Shown here in pieces: positions 46,560-58,747 of a stretch of 64,000 bases of DNA. The stretch's first letter is position 1. The number at the start of each line of letters is the position of its first letter. This stretch comes from Actinomortierella ambigua (Eukaryota > Mortierellomycota > Mortierellomycetes > Mortierellales > Mortierellaceae). Below the pieces are notes generated by a model that was not told where the DNA came from, did no database searches, and saw only the letters and a program-made list of their open reading frames with translations. The position numbers and the translations under genes are program-made. The stretch spans positions 33,439 to 97,438 of the forward strand of contig JAAAJB010000003.1 in NCBI GenBank assembly GCA_016098155.1. Reading direction: 5' to 3'.

Positions 46560-49500
46560 TTAGCACAAAAGCGAGTGGACACTCATCCGCTTCCTAGCGG
46601 CCTCCATGGCCTTGGCGGCACGCGTCTCCTCGTCCTCGACATGGCACCGGCAGACCACGCCACAGGCCCCGCTCAGGCAATGCGCAAACAAGGACGGCGC
46701 GCTTCCAAAGTGGTGTCGTGCTCCTCCTGCAGATCCCACCACACCATTGACTCCTCCTCCACCACCACCACCACCACCACCATTAACTCCTCCTCCTCCT
46801 CCAGTGGCACCTGGCCGACTGATGGTCCCAGACGACCGTCGATGGTGTGACTGGGAAGGATACGTATACGTGCTGCTCGTCGGACGGTACGGGTGGTGGT
46901 GAGGTGACGGTGGAGGCGACCCCGAAAACGGCGTCGTGGTCCCATCACCGCCGTGGCCTTTGGCTGCTGCTGCTGCACCATCCAACGGGTGGACCTTGCT
47001 GCTCGACCAGACCTGCGACTCTTTCGCCCATGGACAAGGCGGAGAGGAGCCTTTGGTACCGTTGCTACTAGGACGATATGCATTTCCATGGCCATGACCA
47101 TGTCCATGCCCGTGTCCAATACCACCACCACCACCATTGGCTTCATGCGTTGAATAAGCATGCATCGGTCGTGGTTGGGACGGCGTGGGCCAGGAGGGTG
47201 GTGCCTCTTGTTGTTGCTGGGTCTTCATCCGCTCGCCATGCACAATGGGGCACACTGCTCCCTTGGACATATCCACGGGCGGATGGTCAGGCGGCATGGC
47301 CTGTAATTCAAGAGCAATGGACCGGCTGGTCGAATTGGTGGTGGCCACGGCTGCTGCTGATACTGCTGTCGTAGTAGTAGTAGTGGTGGTGGGCTCGCCA
47401 GCAGCACTGCCATTAATAGATGACGCACAAGAGGAGGTGGCAATAGTAGCCGTTGTAGTCGACGATAAAGGCGATGACGAGGTCGACGAAGTCGAGGACG
47501 CCGACGACGGTGCGTGATGCTGACGATGGTGATGGTTGTGATGGCTGCTGCTACTACCGCCATGATGGTCCTGGTGATGATGCCGGCCGTCAATATCGAG
47601 CGTCCGGTCCTGACGATCGGCCATTTCCGCCAACGGTCGCTTCAACGCCGTCGAGACCGCCGGCGGTGGCTGCGCTCCAAACGTCGCGCCATAAGCCGAC
47701 ATGGACAGGTCGCGCTGCAACGAGCGAGCGGGGAGCTGTTGCGAGGTCATTGTCGATGGCGTATGACCAGGCGCATTGAGAGACGACAACGACGACGACG
47801 ACGACGATGATGAAGCGCGCTGCGACAGACTGCCTGGCAGTGGCAACATGTGGCGGCCATTCGGCGGCGCAAACGACGCCGGAGGCTCGGGTCGGTTTAG
47901 GTATTTCGACACACCAAACCCTCCCATCGGTGCAGAGAAGCCACCAAAGGGATCGGACAGCATGCTCGGCAGACGGCTTCCGCCAGCGGCATGACCGTGG
48001 CCACGATAATGGCTGCCATTATTAAAAGGATTGTTGTTGCTACTGCTGTTGTGGCCGTTGCTGTTGTTAAAGCCGTTGTGCGATTGGGACGGATGTTGCT
48101 GAGAAGATGCTTGATCACCGTTCATCTGGCCCGAGGATGAACCGTATCCGTACTGTGGACCGCCGCTTTGTAGCATGGCCGAAGGTGTGTTGGGTCGAGC
48201 ACCAAAGGAATCGGGTTCGTATAGCCATCCAGCCTTGTGTAGGGGCTCTGTGCGGAGTGGAGGCAATGACGACGACGACGATGACGACAATGAAGATGCA
48301 AAGGGTCTTGAGGTCGTGTGAAGCGACGAGGTGTTGAATGACGATGCCATGGATGTATGAGGCAACACAGACAGCGAGGATGACGAGGAGGATACCGCTG
48401 AGGAGGAGGAGGATGAGGAAGCCAGGGGTTGGGCTTCGCTTGTAGTGAGAGGCAGTGCACTGGGGCTCGGGGTGAGAGGTGAGCCGAGCGACATGGAGTC
48501 GCGTCGCGTCGAGTAGCTCGATGGCGAAGGGAGCGGGGCGGAGCTTGGGCCTGTAAACACACTAGGTAGTGACGGCAAGGAGATCCTGCTTCTTGCCATC
48601 GAGCTCGAGTCATCGTAGGCTGCAACGGCATCTGGTGGATACGGTGCAGAGTGCTCGTCCATGTACAGTGACGACGGTCGGCTGTGCGAAGATGTGCGCA
48701 TTACAGGTAGTGGCGGCGCCTGTGTCCGCTCGGGTTCATCCAATGACGATCTCGGCGTCATGTGGTGCGACGGAGCGTGTTGTTGTTGTTGTTGTTGTTG
48801 CTGATAACTGTGGTGCTGCTGATGTTGATGTTGATGCTGGTCGACATATCTTGTCATCACGCAGACAAGATAGGCATGCTCGATATTCATGCGGCGGACG
48901 AGGTCGGTGCCCAGTCCACCACCAATGTAGAGCCGGATGGTATAGAGGTCTGAACCACCGTTGGTGTAGCGAACACGGACGACATCGGTCACCTCGGAGG
49001 CACCGGGGGCAATGGACGACATGATGCCGGGTCGGTTTTGATAAAAGACCGGTGATGTCGACTCGATGAATGGAAAGTGGGACAGGTGGCGCGAGTCGGT
49101 CGGATTAGCTGCAGCAAACAGGGCATCCTTGAGCACGCGCTGCAGATGACCGAGCTTGCTCTGGTCCTCGGTGCTAATGATGTTGTGCAAGGACTTGTTG
49201 CTGATGTCGTGTGGGTGGTAGCCCCACATAGTCTGCGACTCGTCCGATACTCGTGCGCAAATCAGCTCCATCGACAAGAAGAGGGTAACGACAGGGGCCT
49301 GGGGTGTGATAGGCTGGGCAGTCGAGCCATAGTGCCCCTGACCGAAGAACGGGTCCTTGTCTTCTCTGATTGGCGAGTCCAGTGGTTGGCCATTCCCACC
49401 ACTCCCGCCATATGGCGTGGGGTGTTGATGGTGATGGTGATAGTCTTGACGAGAATATTGAGCATGATGAGGAGCATGATCCACATAGGACGGTGGTGAG

Positions 49501-52500
49501 ACCGATGTAGTCTACATGCATAAGAGAGAGAGAGAGAAAGAAAAAAAAAAGAAAACATGGAAATGTGGTTTTTTTTTGTTAGCGGCAGAGAGAAAAAAAA
49601 GAGTGTCAGTGCGTCATAGGTAAAAGACATTCCTTGCCTCGTAACAAACAAACAAACAAGCAGTGGTATGTGGGGGAGGGAGGACAGAGAAGCTACTTAC
49701 CGCTGCCTCGTGGTGAGAGGTGGTCCTGGATGTTGCATCGGGTGATGGACTAAAAATATAATATTCCGACAAATCGATGGCGTGCGATGTCGAAATCAGT
49801 TGGTTAGTAGCTGTGGGTGTTAAATTTGTTGATGTTGTTGCTACTTTGTTGAGAGGTTGGTTGGGATAATATTGGATGGGTGGTGGCCCCCATTCCCCAC
49901 ATCTGCATGTCCCCTGCTCGGGTACGCTGCATAAATATGTAGCTAGCTCATTGAGAGCTTTTTTTTTTCCTCTGCTTTGTTTGTTTTTCATCGATTAGCT
50001 GAAACAACCATGCATGGTGCGCCCACTAAAAGCTAATGCACAACCCTCCTCTCTCTTGTGTATTGTGGTTGGCAGCATAATGGTACTTACGTTGCAGTCG
50101 ATGGTGTGTGGATGGGATTAAGTGGACCCGCTGCACCTATCATGGACACGCCGTTGGCAGCGGGGGCAGTGCTGGAAGGAGGAGGCGCAACTGCGTTGGC
50201 CCCTGCTCGTCGAGAGGCTTTGTAGTTGGCCGACTTTGTATACTTGCCCTTGGTGCGGTTCTTGGACAGGGCACCAGCCGTCGATAGGATGGGTTCCTTG
50301 CCTTGGGCGCCCCAGGCAGACGTGTCGATCTCGACCTGCTTGTCTATCAGCTTTGGGCGTCCACGCTTCTTATGTTCGACATCACGGCAGGTTTCGTCCT
50401 TACCGACAGAGACACAGCGTTTGCAGGGACGCGAAACTAGATTTCATGCCAGGCCCAACGGACATGTGTTTGGAATGTGATAAGCTAGAGTGAGCATATT
50501 GATTGTATATGTGTTCTGAGTTGGAATGTCGTGTAGGGGGAAGGGGTAATAGGATGAAGAAAGGAGAGCAGCGCACACACGACGACAAATGAGAAAACAG
50601 GTCGACGGACGGTTGAATGGCCTTTCCGCCCCTCCCCCCCCCCCGTCTCCCCCATTCCCCGCCTATCCATGTCCTATTCTGTTCAAAGTAGTGTGACATG
50701 GGGTACAGGGACCAATTGTACGCCTGAACGTCCAATAACGTCGTGTAGACACATGCAAAGTCTACAGCCTGCACCACATTCATAAGGCACTGCACCAGAG
50801 ATAAGCGTTGGAAGGAGAGGAAAGTTGAGAAGGGAAGGAGGGAAAAGCGCCTCTCAACGAGCCCCCCTGCCTCCCCCCACACACACACACAACAGGAAGA
50901 ATCCAAAATATTTCCCCGAATCTGCGCCCTCTCCCAAATTCCCAAGAAGGGCGGAGAGGCGATTGGAGGAGGATGAGGGGAGAGGGGAAAGACTATGTAT
51001 ACGCGTGTGGTATGTGGTACGCGGGCAGCCGAGGACTGCGTGAGTGAGCCTTCGGGGCACAAGGGTCAGAGTAAGAATGGCAGTGCAAAATGGCGGAAGA
51101 TCGAACGTTGCCAATAGATAACGTTGCTGACATTCTTTCCTCATTTTGCATTGTAGTTCCGCTCGTTCCAAAGCCAACATGCTCGTCAAAAGAGGAAAAG
51201 AGAGAGGGAAGAAAAAAAAAAGGTCCCTCTTGTAAATGAGCTTGTTGTACCTGAGAGAATAAAACGTAGTTATAAAGAGAGGGAGAGAGAGGGAGAGAGA
51301 GAGAAAGAAAGAGCTCTCATGTACCACCATCTAGCTCAGAAAGGACACAATGTCAAGTGTCAATGGTACTCATTCGTCCATACATCTGCACGGAATGGTA
51401 GAAAGAAGGCGAGGAAAGTAAAGAAGGGCGAGCTGCAGCACGGATAGCAAACACAACAACAACAACAACAACAAACAATCACCAAGACGGTGCCCCTCAC
51501 TCCCCCCTCCTCTCCCACTTTTGCGGTTCTCCTCTTTGGACCATTTGCTACCGCGCCATGGCCACTGCGCCCATTGAAGTCACTTGCAATGTCCCAGGGA
51601 AAAAAAAGGTGACATGCCTCGGTTTCAGCTTTAAGCAATGACAAGACAGGGCTGGACTGACTATTCTCCGAAGCACTGCAGTAATATTGTTGTAGCTGGC
51701 TGTAGCTGTATATGTGTTTTCGTTGCTTGCCGCGTAGTTGGGGGGAGGGTTGTGACAAAGGAAAACAGGGGGAGAGCGTGTATATAAAGTGGAGAAAGGG
51801 GAGGGGGGGAGAAGAGCACATGGGGAGCAGCGATAATCGGGCACAGGGTGCAAACAGGGGGGGGGATGAGGTGAATAAGTATGCCTCCACCGCAGAGAAG
51901 ATGATGTTTGTCCAGAGAAAGGAAGGACGAACAAGGTCGTTTTCAACCTTTCCACAACTGGACAACAAACGAGGGGGGGAGGGGTGAGGAAAAGGGTAGA
52001 GGAATGCTGGTAATGTGTGTGTACGTGTGTGCCGTGTGCCGTGTGTCGTGTGTTGTTGTTATTGTTGTTGTGTTGTGTTGTGTGTGTGTGTGTGTGTGGG
52101 AGTTGAGAGGGACGAGAAGGAGGGATTGGACAAGCGGGTGAGAAGACGGGGAGAGAGCTCTTGTTTGTGCAGTGGTGGAGGAATAGTATTGAGTTATTGG
52201 GCCGGTAGTGTCTATCCAGACACCACACACATATATACACGCTAAGGTAGTGTCTGCATTGGATGCTGAGCGTGAGAACTGAATCAGATGCGTGTGTATG
52301 TGTGCGTATATATGTGTGTGTGTTGTGTGTGCGTGGAGAGAGAGAGAGAAGCGAATGGGAGAAAGGGAAGGTGGTAGTCATAGCAAAAGGCACACACTTA
52401 CTGTCGCATGCAAGGTGGGCCTTCTTGCAGTTAATGCATGCGCTGGGCACATGGACCTTATTGGGTTTCGATCTTGCAGGGGGTGCTGTGGGGGTGGAGG

Positions 52501-52672
52501 GAAGGTTGGCGGAGGAGGCTGAGGTGGGTATAGGTGCCGGTGCTGGTGCTGATGTCTGTGCAGGTACTGGAACTGGTACTGGAGCAGGTGTTGGTACTGA
52601 ATGCACTGGTGCAGGGGCAGACACAGGAGCCGAGACAGCCAACATGCCGCCAGCTCTGAGGACAGAGGTCAT
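46560..52672 (-). CDS. Zn2Cys6 transcription factor with AT-hook-like motif and PAS domain
   Basis: Four exons (52672-52402, 50436-50091, 49749-49701, 49511-46560) close in phase and give 1,205 aa. The zinc cluster is C79-X2-C82-X6-C89-X5-C95-X2-C98-X8-C107, joined across intron 1 as ACINCKKAHLACD|ISRPCKRC. It is followed at once by HKKRGRPKL (residues 112-120), a core AT-hook. A PAS domain lies at about 295-445 (VSDESQTMWGYHPHDISNKS, then VVRVRYTNGGSDLYTIRLYI). Zn2Cys6 plus PAS is the build of the Ert1/Rds2/AcuK/AcuM regulators of gluconeogenesis and respiratory growth, so a role in carbon-source control is plausible, not shown. The long C-terminal part is disordered: Ser runs, His, Gly and Thr repeats. 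The start at 52672 is the first ATG before an Ala/Pro-rich segment; an in-frame ATG at 52645 or a missing upstream exon are alternatives. Confidence 0.85.
50437..52401 (-). other. Intron 1 of the Zn2Cys6-PAS gene, about 2 kb
   Basis: Donor GTAAGT at 52401 and acceptor TAG at 50437 are the only pair found that completes the six-cysteine cluster in phase. At 1,965 bases it is by far the longest intron in the window (the others are about 90-690). It holds GT-rich sequence on plus at 52010-52105 and 52290-52335, a CAA repeat at 51451-51475, and GA/CT tracts at 51275-51310. No nested gene is evident. Confidence 0.75.
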
Positions 52673-53139
52673 GAAGAGATGAGAATGTGTGTGAGAGAGA
52701 GAGACAGAGACAGAAGAGGCGTGTGTATGTATGTGTGCGAGAGAGTGAGAGCCAAAGTGGGGGGGGGGGAGAAGAGCGTTGACAGGAGAGAGAGCGAGTG
52801 AGAGAATGAGCGAGAAAGAGAGAGAGAATGGACCAAGGCCAATGAAGGAAGGGAAAGAGGGGAATGAATGAGTGAGTGAGGAAGAAGGAATGGAGGGAAG
52901 GAGGAGGAGGGGGAAGGGGGAAGGGGAGAGAGGTGGAGCAGAGGAGGTAAAAAGTGAATGTCAATGTGTGTAATGGAGAGAAGAAGAAGAAAAGAAAGAA
53001 AAATAGGGCCAAGAGGAGAAGAAGAAGAGGAAGGGGAAGAAGGAAAAAAAAATTCCGAAGGGTAAAGATGAATGAGGCCAAAGAAAACCAAAAACGACAT
53101 GTCGATGGGAGAGTAGTAGCAACCCTCACTCAAACATGT

Positions 53140-53171
<32 letters not shown>

Positions 53172-53226
53172 GCTCTCGCTCTCTCTCTCTCTCTCTGTCT
53201 CTCTCGCTCTCGCTCCTCTCTCTCAC
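53140..53226. repeat. CT microsatellite with GT/CG interruptions
   Basis: About 87 bases of CT dinucleotide repeats interrupted in two similar sub-blocks (CTGTCTCTCTCGCTCTCGCT at 53160-53179 and again at 53195-53214), which suggests a short internal duplication. Confidence 0.85.
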
Positions 53227-56200
53227 TCTCTTGCTACCCCACTGCGCGATAGAAAGAAAAGGGACACGCTGGTCATTAAAACAAGAGGTGTCCAAAAAGT
53301 ATATGTGTGTGAGTGTGTGTAGTTTAAAAAAGCAAGGGTAAAATGTAGAGAGAGATGAACAAGAAAGTGGGGGGAGGAAGGGGGGAACGAGAATCGAATC
53401 AGTGTGGTAGAGTAGAAGTGATTTGAACTGATTGAAACGGACTGACTGACTGTCTGATGGACAAACAACTAGACTACACATATTGTCTATATTACATTAT
53501 TTTTATTACACCCACAAAATAAGAAGAGTAAAGGAAGGGGGAGGGGGGCAACTGAAAGACATACCTGTCATCCATGAATGGCTCGCCCCTACTCTCTCTC
53601 TCTCTCCTCACTTTTCTTCCTCGTTTCTTGCGGATATCCTGTTTGCGGCACTTCGCCCCGTCACGTCCATCCAATCCGACAGAGGTGATCTCTATCAGCA
53701 ATCATCATTGTTTCCATGACCATCACCCATCTCTCCCTCCCCCCCCCTTCCCCACTCTCACCATTCATTCTCTCGCTCTTTTGCGTCGCATACACAGCAT
53801 TTGCTGACTGTTGCAGACATTGTTGCCTCGTTCCATTGGCTACGGAAGAAACAGAGAGCCATGCACCCAGCACTTCTTTCCCTCTCACAAATGACCCTTC
53901 CTCCTTCCCATTTGGAGGAAGCCCACAGAGTGACAAGGGAGGAGAGAATCCACAAAGTAGAGTAAGCAAAGGGAAGAAAAAAAAAAGGGGGGGGAGGAAG
54001 GTACTGGATGGCCGGGTCTCTCCTCCTCCAACCCATGCCATGCGTAGTCTATCTTTCTTCCCCCGGAGGTTTTTTTTTTGGACCCCATGGTGCTCAATCA
54101 TTGGGCTACTTTTCTTCTCCGTCTCTACTCCCCCCCATGGACGTACTTTAGGCGCCGGAGAAAAAAAAAGTACCAAGTAGACTATTATACACTTGGCACT
54201 GGTTTATTCTGTTTTTCTCCGTTGGTTGGGAGAGCAAAGGGGGGGGGGTGACGAAAGACAAGAATGGACAGTTTACCGCAGAACTGTTTTCTTCCAAGAA
54301 AAATTCTCCGTGAACACTACTGTATACAGCTGTACTGTTGTTGTTATAATAATAATAAGGTACTTCCCTCCCTCTCCCCTCTCCCCTTGTTCCTCCCCCC
54401 AACGCCCTGCCATGTCCCCGTTTAACCATTTGTCACATTTGGCCCGCGGGAAAAGAAGAGAACCGATTCAGCAGCGTAACTGATCGGCTCCCTTTCTCTG
54501 TCTGTCACTTGTTTTACACTAACATGTTTAACAGGATGGTGGTGACTACTGAAGATTGCATGTGCCTGACCATTTGAGAGGACCGGGTGTTTGGGGTGAG
54601 GTACCGCCTTTCCTGTTCTATTTCCATAAAAAAAAAAAAAAGAAAACCTTCAAATTGTTGCTCACTCCTACCCAAAAAAAAAAAAGACAACAACAACAAA
54701 CAAACAAGAGAAACGAATGGCAAACTGCAGCCGGTCCACCACATCAAGCTTTGTCTCTACTCTCTCATGTTCGCTCAATACCATCTGAAAGAAACATAAG
54801 GAAAGAAGAAAGCCATCAATGAGAGCTGCCAAAGGTGTAAAGAAAGGAAAAAGGCAAGAAATAAAACAATAATAACAGCAGCAACAGCAACAACAACTAC
54901 GACAGCAACAACATCATCGTCATTGTCGTTGTCGTCGCTGTCAACATACGGAAAGAAAGGTAGATTAGGGAACACGCGTACAGCGCATCTCCTCTAACCC
55001 TACTTGCCCATTATTCTGGATAATCTCGGCATTGATGACTTGGCAGGAATATGCACCATGGATGCCACAGCTCATACACAACAGCATGATCAAGCCACAA
55101 GATGGTGTTTGGCCAGCTTGTCTACACTAGACCTGTCTTCACAACAACAACAAAAAGAAAACTGGGAGAGAGCCACGCTACGGTTGTCCAGGGATATTTG
55201 GTTGCACATTGCGCGCATGCGGAACATTTCTGCATTTTCGATTTCTTCTCATTCTCCTCTCTTCTAGCTCTCTCTCTCTCTCTGTCTCTCTCTCTGCCTC
55301 TCTCTCACTCTCTCTCTGCTTTCTTTGTGTGTGTGTCTTGTTTCTCTCACTCTCTTGCGGGCTATTTACGCCCTCCATGGAATCAACAATCCGATCACGT
55401 TATTGGGGCCTGTGATTCGTCCACTCATCCAATCGAAAGCCCTGAACCCTGCGGAGGTTTTTTCTTCTCTTTTTTCTTGCAATTGCATCGTTCTACGAAA
55501 CCGTTATCGTAGGTCGGGCAAACTCTCTTTACTTTCGTCACCGTGGACACACACTACCAATTGTATCCGGACGAGTCATCCTCTGATTCAGACATTTTTT
55601 TTACTTCTTCTCCCCCTAACCCCCCCCCTCTAGCTCGATGAAGCCGGGGGGAGGGGTTTTAGCCTAAATGGAAGAAAAGTACAATCAAGGAATTGGTACT
55701 CACCAAAGAGAGTGTAGTAGACCATTTCTCGCTTTGATTGCTTGAATTGTGCCGTTTTTTTTTGTGGGTGTAAGAAAACAAGAAAACAGGGTACAGGTAC
55801 CAGGCGTTGGATACCGTATGTCTTGGATCCCTAAATGAACCAACATGCACATTAAGGTGTACACTGGCAATTTCTGTGTTTCTCCGCATTCACTAGCGCC
55901 CGCTTATTGGAGTGCAGTCGTGCTACTTACTTGTTCGGTCGGCAGAGCTACAACGAAATCATGTCGATAATTTTTTTTTATTTCTCCGAGGAATCAAGCT
56001 GCTACAACGTCTTGACCACTGTCGTGTCCACGTTTTTTTATGCCGGACATTTTTTTGTGGGCAAACGCATTGATGGGGCTTTTGTTCTCCCCTATCCATT
56101 AAAAGATTGTCTTGTCTTATTGTGCACCACCACCATGCTACCCGAACAATTGTCAACAACTCTCTTTCTCTTTTGTAGCACAAATCCTAAAAAATCTCTC

Positions 56201-57627
56201 CTATGATTCGACCAATCGGTAGGACTCCAGGACGATGTAGAAGTGCAAGGAAAATTTCAAGAAAAAGTGAGAGAGGTAGCTCGTGCACTATCCACCTTCT
56301 TCTTTGTCTCTCTCTACCGCCTCCCCCTTTTTTCCTTAGATCTGTTCACAAAGAAGAAAAGAAAAAGGATAGTAAACATTTCGCCTACGACGGCGAAAGG
56401 GCTAAAAGTCCTCTTGACATGTAAGTATCCTCGGCAGGTTGAGACGTTGCCAAGGAGGAGAGAGGGTCACGCTCATCACGGGGGGGAGGGGGCACTGCCA
56501 CAACCCTGACACGCCAACGGTTTTTGTGGAGAATCCAAAACTTTCTTCAAACTCTAGAGAGGAGTCTCGCGAAAGAGTGAAGTAGCCCCACACGTGTCCC
56601 AGTTACCTCTTGCCCCTTTACACATGCCGGTTGATCCATATTGCTGTGAGAAGAAGAGAACCCCCCTCCTCCAACCGTTGGCTCCCATTCTACATTCTCA
56701 TTCTACTGAGAAGCATTCGGGGAGTAACGCATTGGCGCTAATTTCAAGAGCATCCGACCACGCTATCGGAGCCCGCCATGGTGAAAGAACGGACTAGCCG
56801 TTTGGGGAGGAGGAGAGGATTTCCTCTTTTTCCTCTTTTTCCTCTTTTTTTCATTTTCTAGGTCCAACGGTCGCTCAAGGATAAAGTGGCACGGGAAAAA
56901 AAAAGAGTGGGCGGATTTCAGTCATTTGACGAACAGGTCAAACTATCTCTCACACACCTCCCCACCTTTCTAGAGTTGTTCTACTATTGATATGTTATTG
57001 TTTTTGACATTTGAGCTGGCAACTGGGAAGAGAGCAGCAATACGGCGAAGCAGGGAGTTTTCGGTCGGGGAGTCAAAAACCAGATCCGTGTTGATCGGCT
57101 TCGGATGCATATGTGGCGACGGGCGAGGAGCAAAAAGATACGGCCCGGTCCATCTCTTTTAGCAATTGACTGAGGAGGAGGAGCCTTTGACATCCGAACA
57201 CTCTTATTTCTGCACATCATATTTGCCCTTATCCTTAGCCACGACCCCATCTCCCTCTGTTTTGTTTTGTTTGTTTGTTCAGCCTATCATTTAAACCGGG
57301 TAGAGCAGGTGATAATTGGCTTTCTGCGGCCCTCCAAGTAACTCTTTCCATACAATTCTCTCTATCGAAAGTTTGAATTTCGCTCGCCCCCCGAAACTTT
57401 TTCAAAGTTTGACTCGTTCCATCAAATTAGCACTTCATTAATCATGTCCTACAATTTTTTTTTTTTCCTTAAAAGAAAAAAAAAAAAAAAGGGGAATTAG
57501 TCACCGGGAAAAAAAAAAGCATTCACAACATTGCTCAAAGTCCGCCAAAAGGTAAAAAAAGGGGACCACAATCAATACAAGGTGTGAGCGATCGCGCTCG
57601 AGGCATGTCTACTGCAAAGACAATTCC

Positions 57628-57674
57628 GACGAATTACTACTAAAAACATATTTAAAAAGTAATAGTAATTTGTC
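57628..57674. repeat. Imperfect AT-rich inverted repeat
   Basis: Arms GACGAATTACTACT (57628-57641) and AATAGTAATTTGTC (57661-57674) are reverse complements at 12 of 14 positions, around a 19-base AT-rich loop. It could be a hairpin terminator-like element or a remnant of a small transposable element; no target duplication was seen. Confidence 0.45.
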
Positions 57675-58747
57675 TTTTTTAAAACAAGGGTCCGCATGAC
57701 ACCAGCGCATGGGCCCATCAAAACCTCTGGCCATCTTCTCACACTGAAAGACGTACATACGATAGATGAGGGGTGTGGTACGCTGCAGCCTGCTGCATTT
57801 CACTTCCCCTCTCCAACCAAGGAGTCTCTGGGAGACACGTTCTTGTAATTATTGCCATTGTGGGTGTGTCACATATTCATCCGATCGCATTTAGCAATGT
57901 TTGATTGGATGCTACCCTATGCCTCTGTCCTGTCTGCCAACGTCTGAGTACCCTTCTTTTCTTATTCTTCATCTCCTCCTCCCATGACCTCTGACTCTGA
58001 ACATGTTAGTACTGTACGTACAGCAAGAAAAAGAAAAGAACAAAAGTCGACGAGAGAGACAGGTAGGTCAGGTCCCTCCTCTTCTTTTGAGATGCCTGTG
58101 GCGAGAGTTTCAGGTTTCAGTGTGAACTTTCCCCCCTCCCCTCCTCCATGGTATCCCCTCCACAGCTGTGGGTGCCCATCACTACGACGCGTTGTATTGT
58201 GTCTTACACAACAACAACAAAAACAACAACAGGATGACGCGTGTGCACGCGCCAAATCATTTGGTGTTGTGGTAGAGTGCAAAGCCCTCTTGTCTCGTGT
58301 GTCTCTCCCTCCTTCCCCCCCCCTACTGCGCCTTGCCTATTTTCTCATTGACCATGAGGACTGATATTTCGTACTAGAAAAAGGGAGGTGTAAGCCTTGA
58401 TCAGCACCAAGTCATAGACACTGCTCCTCTCCCCCTTCATAAAACCACTTTGCGGGGGAAAACCCCAAATTATGTATGTGCAAAAGTATTTTAATGATAA
58501 AAAGGCAAAGAGAAGTAGGGGGGGGGGGTGCGATGTAAAGAGAGAGAGAGAGAGAGAGGAGAGAGGAACCAAGAATACGCTGCTAATAGACGAGTCGCGA
58601 TTACATGCCAAGTATCCATCCTGGTAGTGGAATGGAGAGGGGGAGACTTGATCTTGGAAGAAAGGAACAAGCGTCTCTCCCTCCATCCTTTGTTGCGGCT
58701 CGGCAAATTACCCACCACCTCCTCCAATTCTGTCTTTTTTTTTTCTC

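Larger units (their letters stand above)
52673..58747. other. Long stretch without a recognisable protein gene
   Basis: Six kb upstream of the Zn2Cys6-PAS gene and past the stop of the 6-phosphogluconolactonase gene. The part 52680-53060 is purine-rich on plus, hence a pyrimidine-rich leader for the minus-strand gene. CT microsatellites occur at 53140-53226 and 55268-55322. From about 55.6 to 58.0 kb microsatellites are rarer and the sequence more complex, but no family motif or chain of exons was found. Facing runs of T and A near 57448-57492 could form a hairpin. Small frames at 55907-56206 and 56984-57250 (-) have mixed composition but no recognisable domain. Confidence 0.6.

Noticed and set aside
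53660..54180. Overlapping frames of 154 and 171 codons on opposite strands
   Set aside because: Both are Ser/Pro/Phe- or Gly/Glu/Lys-rich products of pyrimidine/purine tracts with no motif.
55660..55735. Possible first exon on minus (MVYYTLF then GTGAGT), reminiscent of a small ATP-synthase subunit
   Set aside because: The next acceptor gives an immediate stop, and no continuing exon with the family's membrane segment was found.
56594..56660. CCGGTTGATCC resembling the 5' end of 18S rRNA
   Set aside because: Similarity ends after about 11 bases; no rRNA sequence follows.
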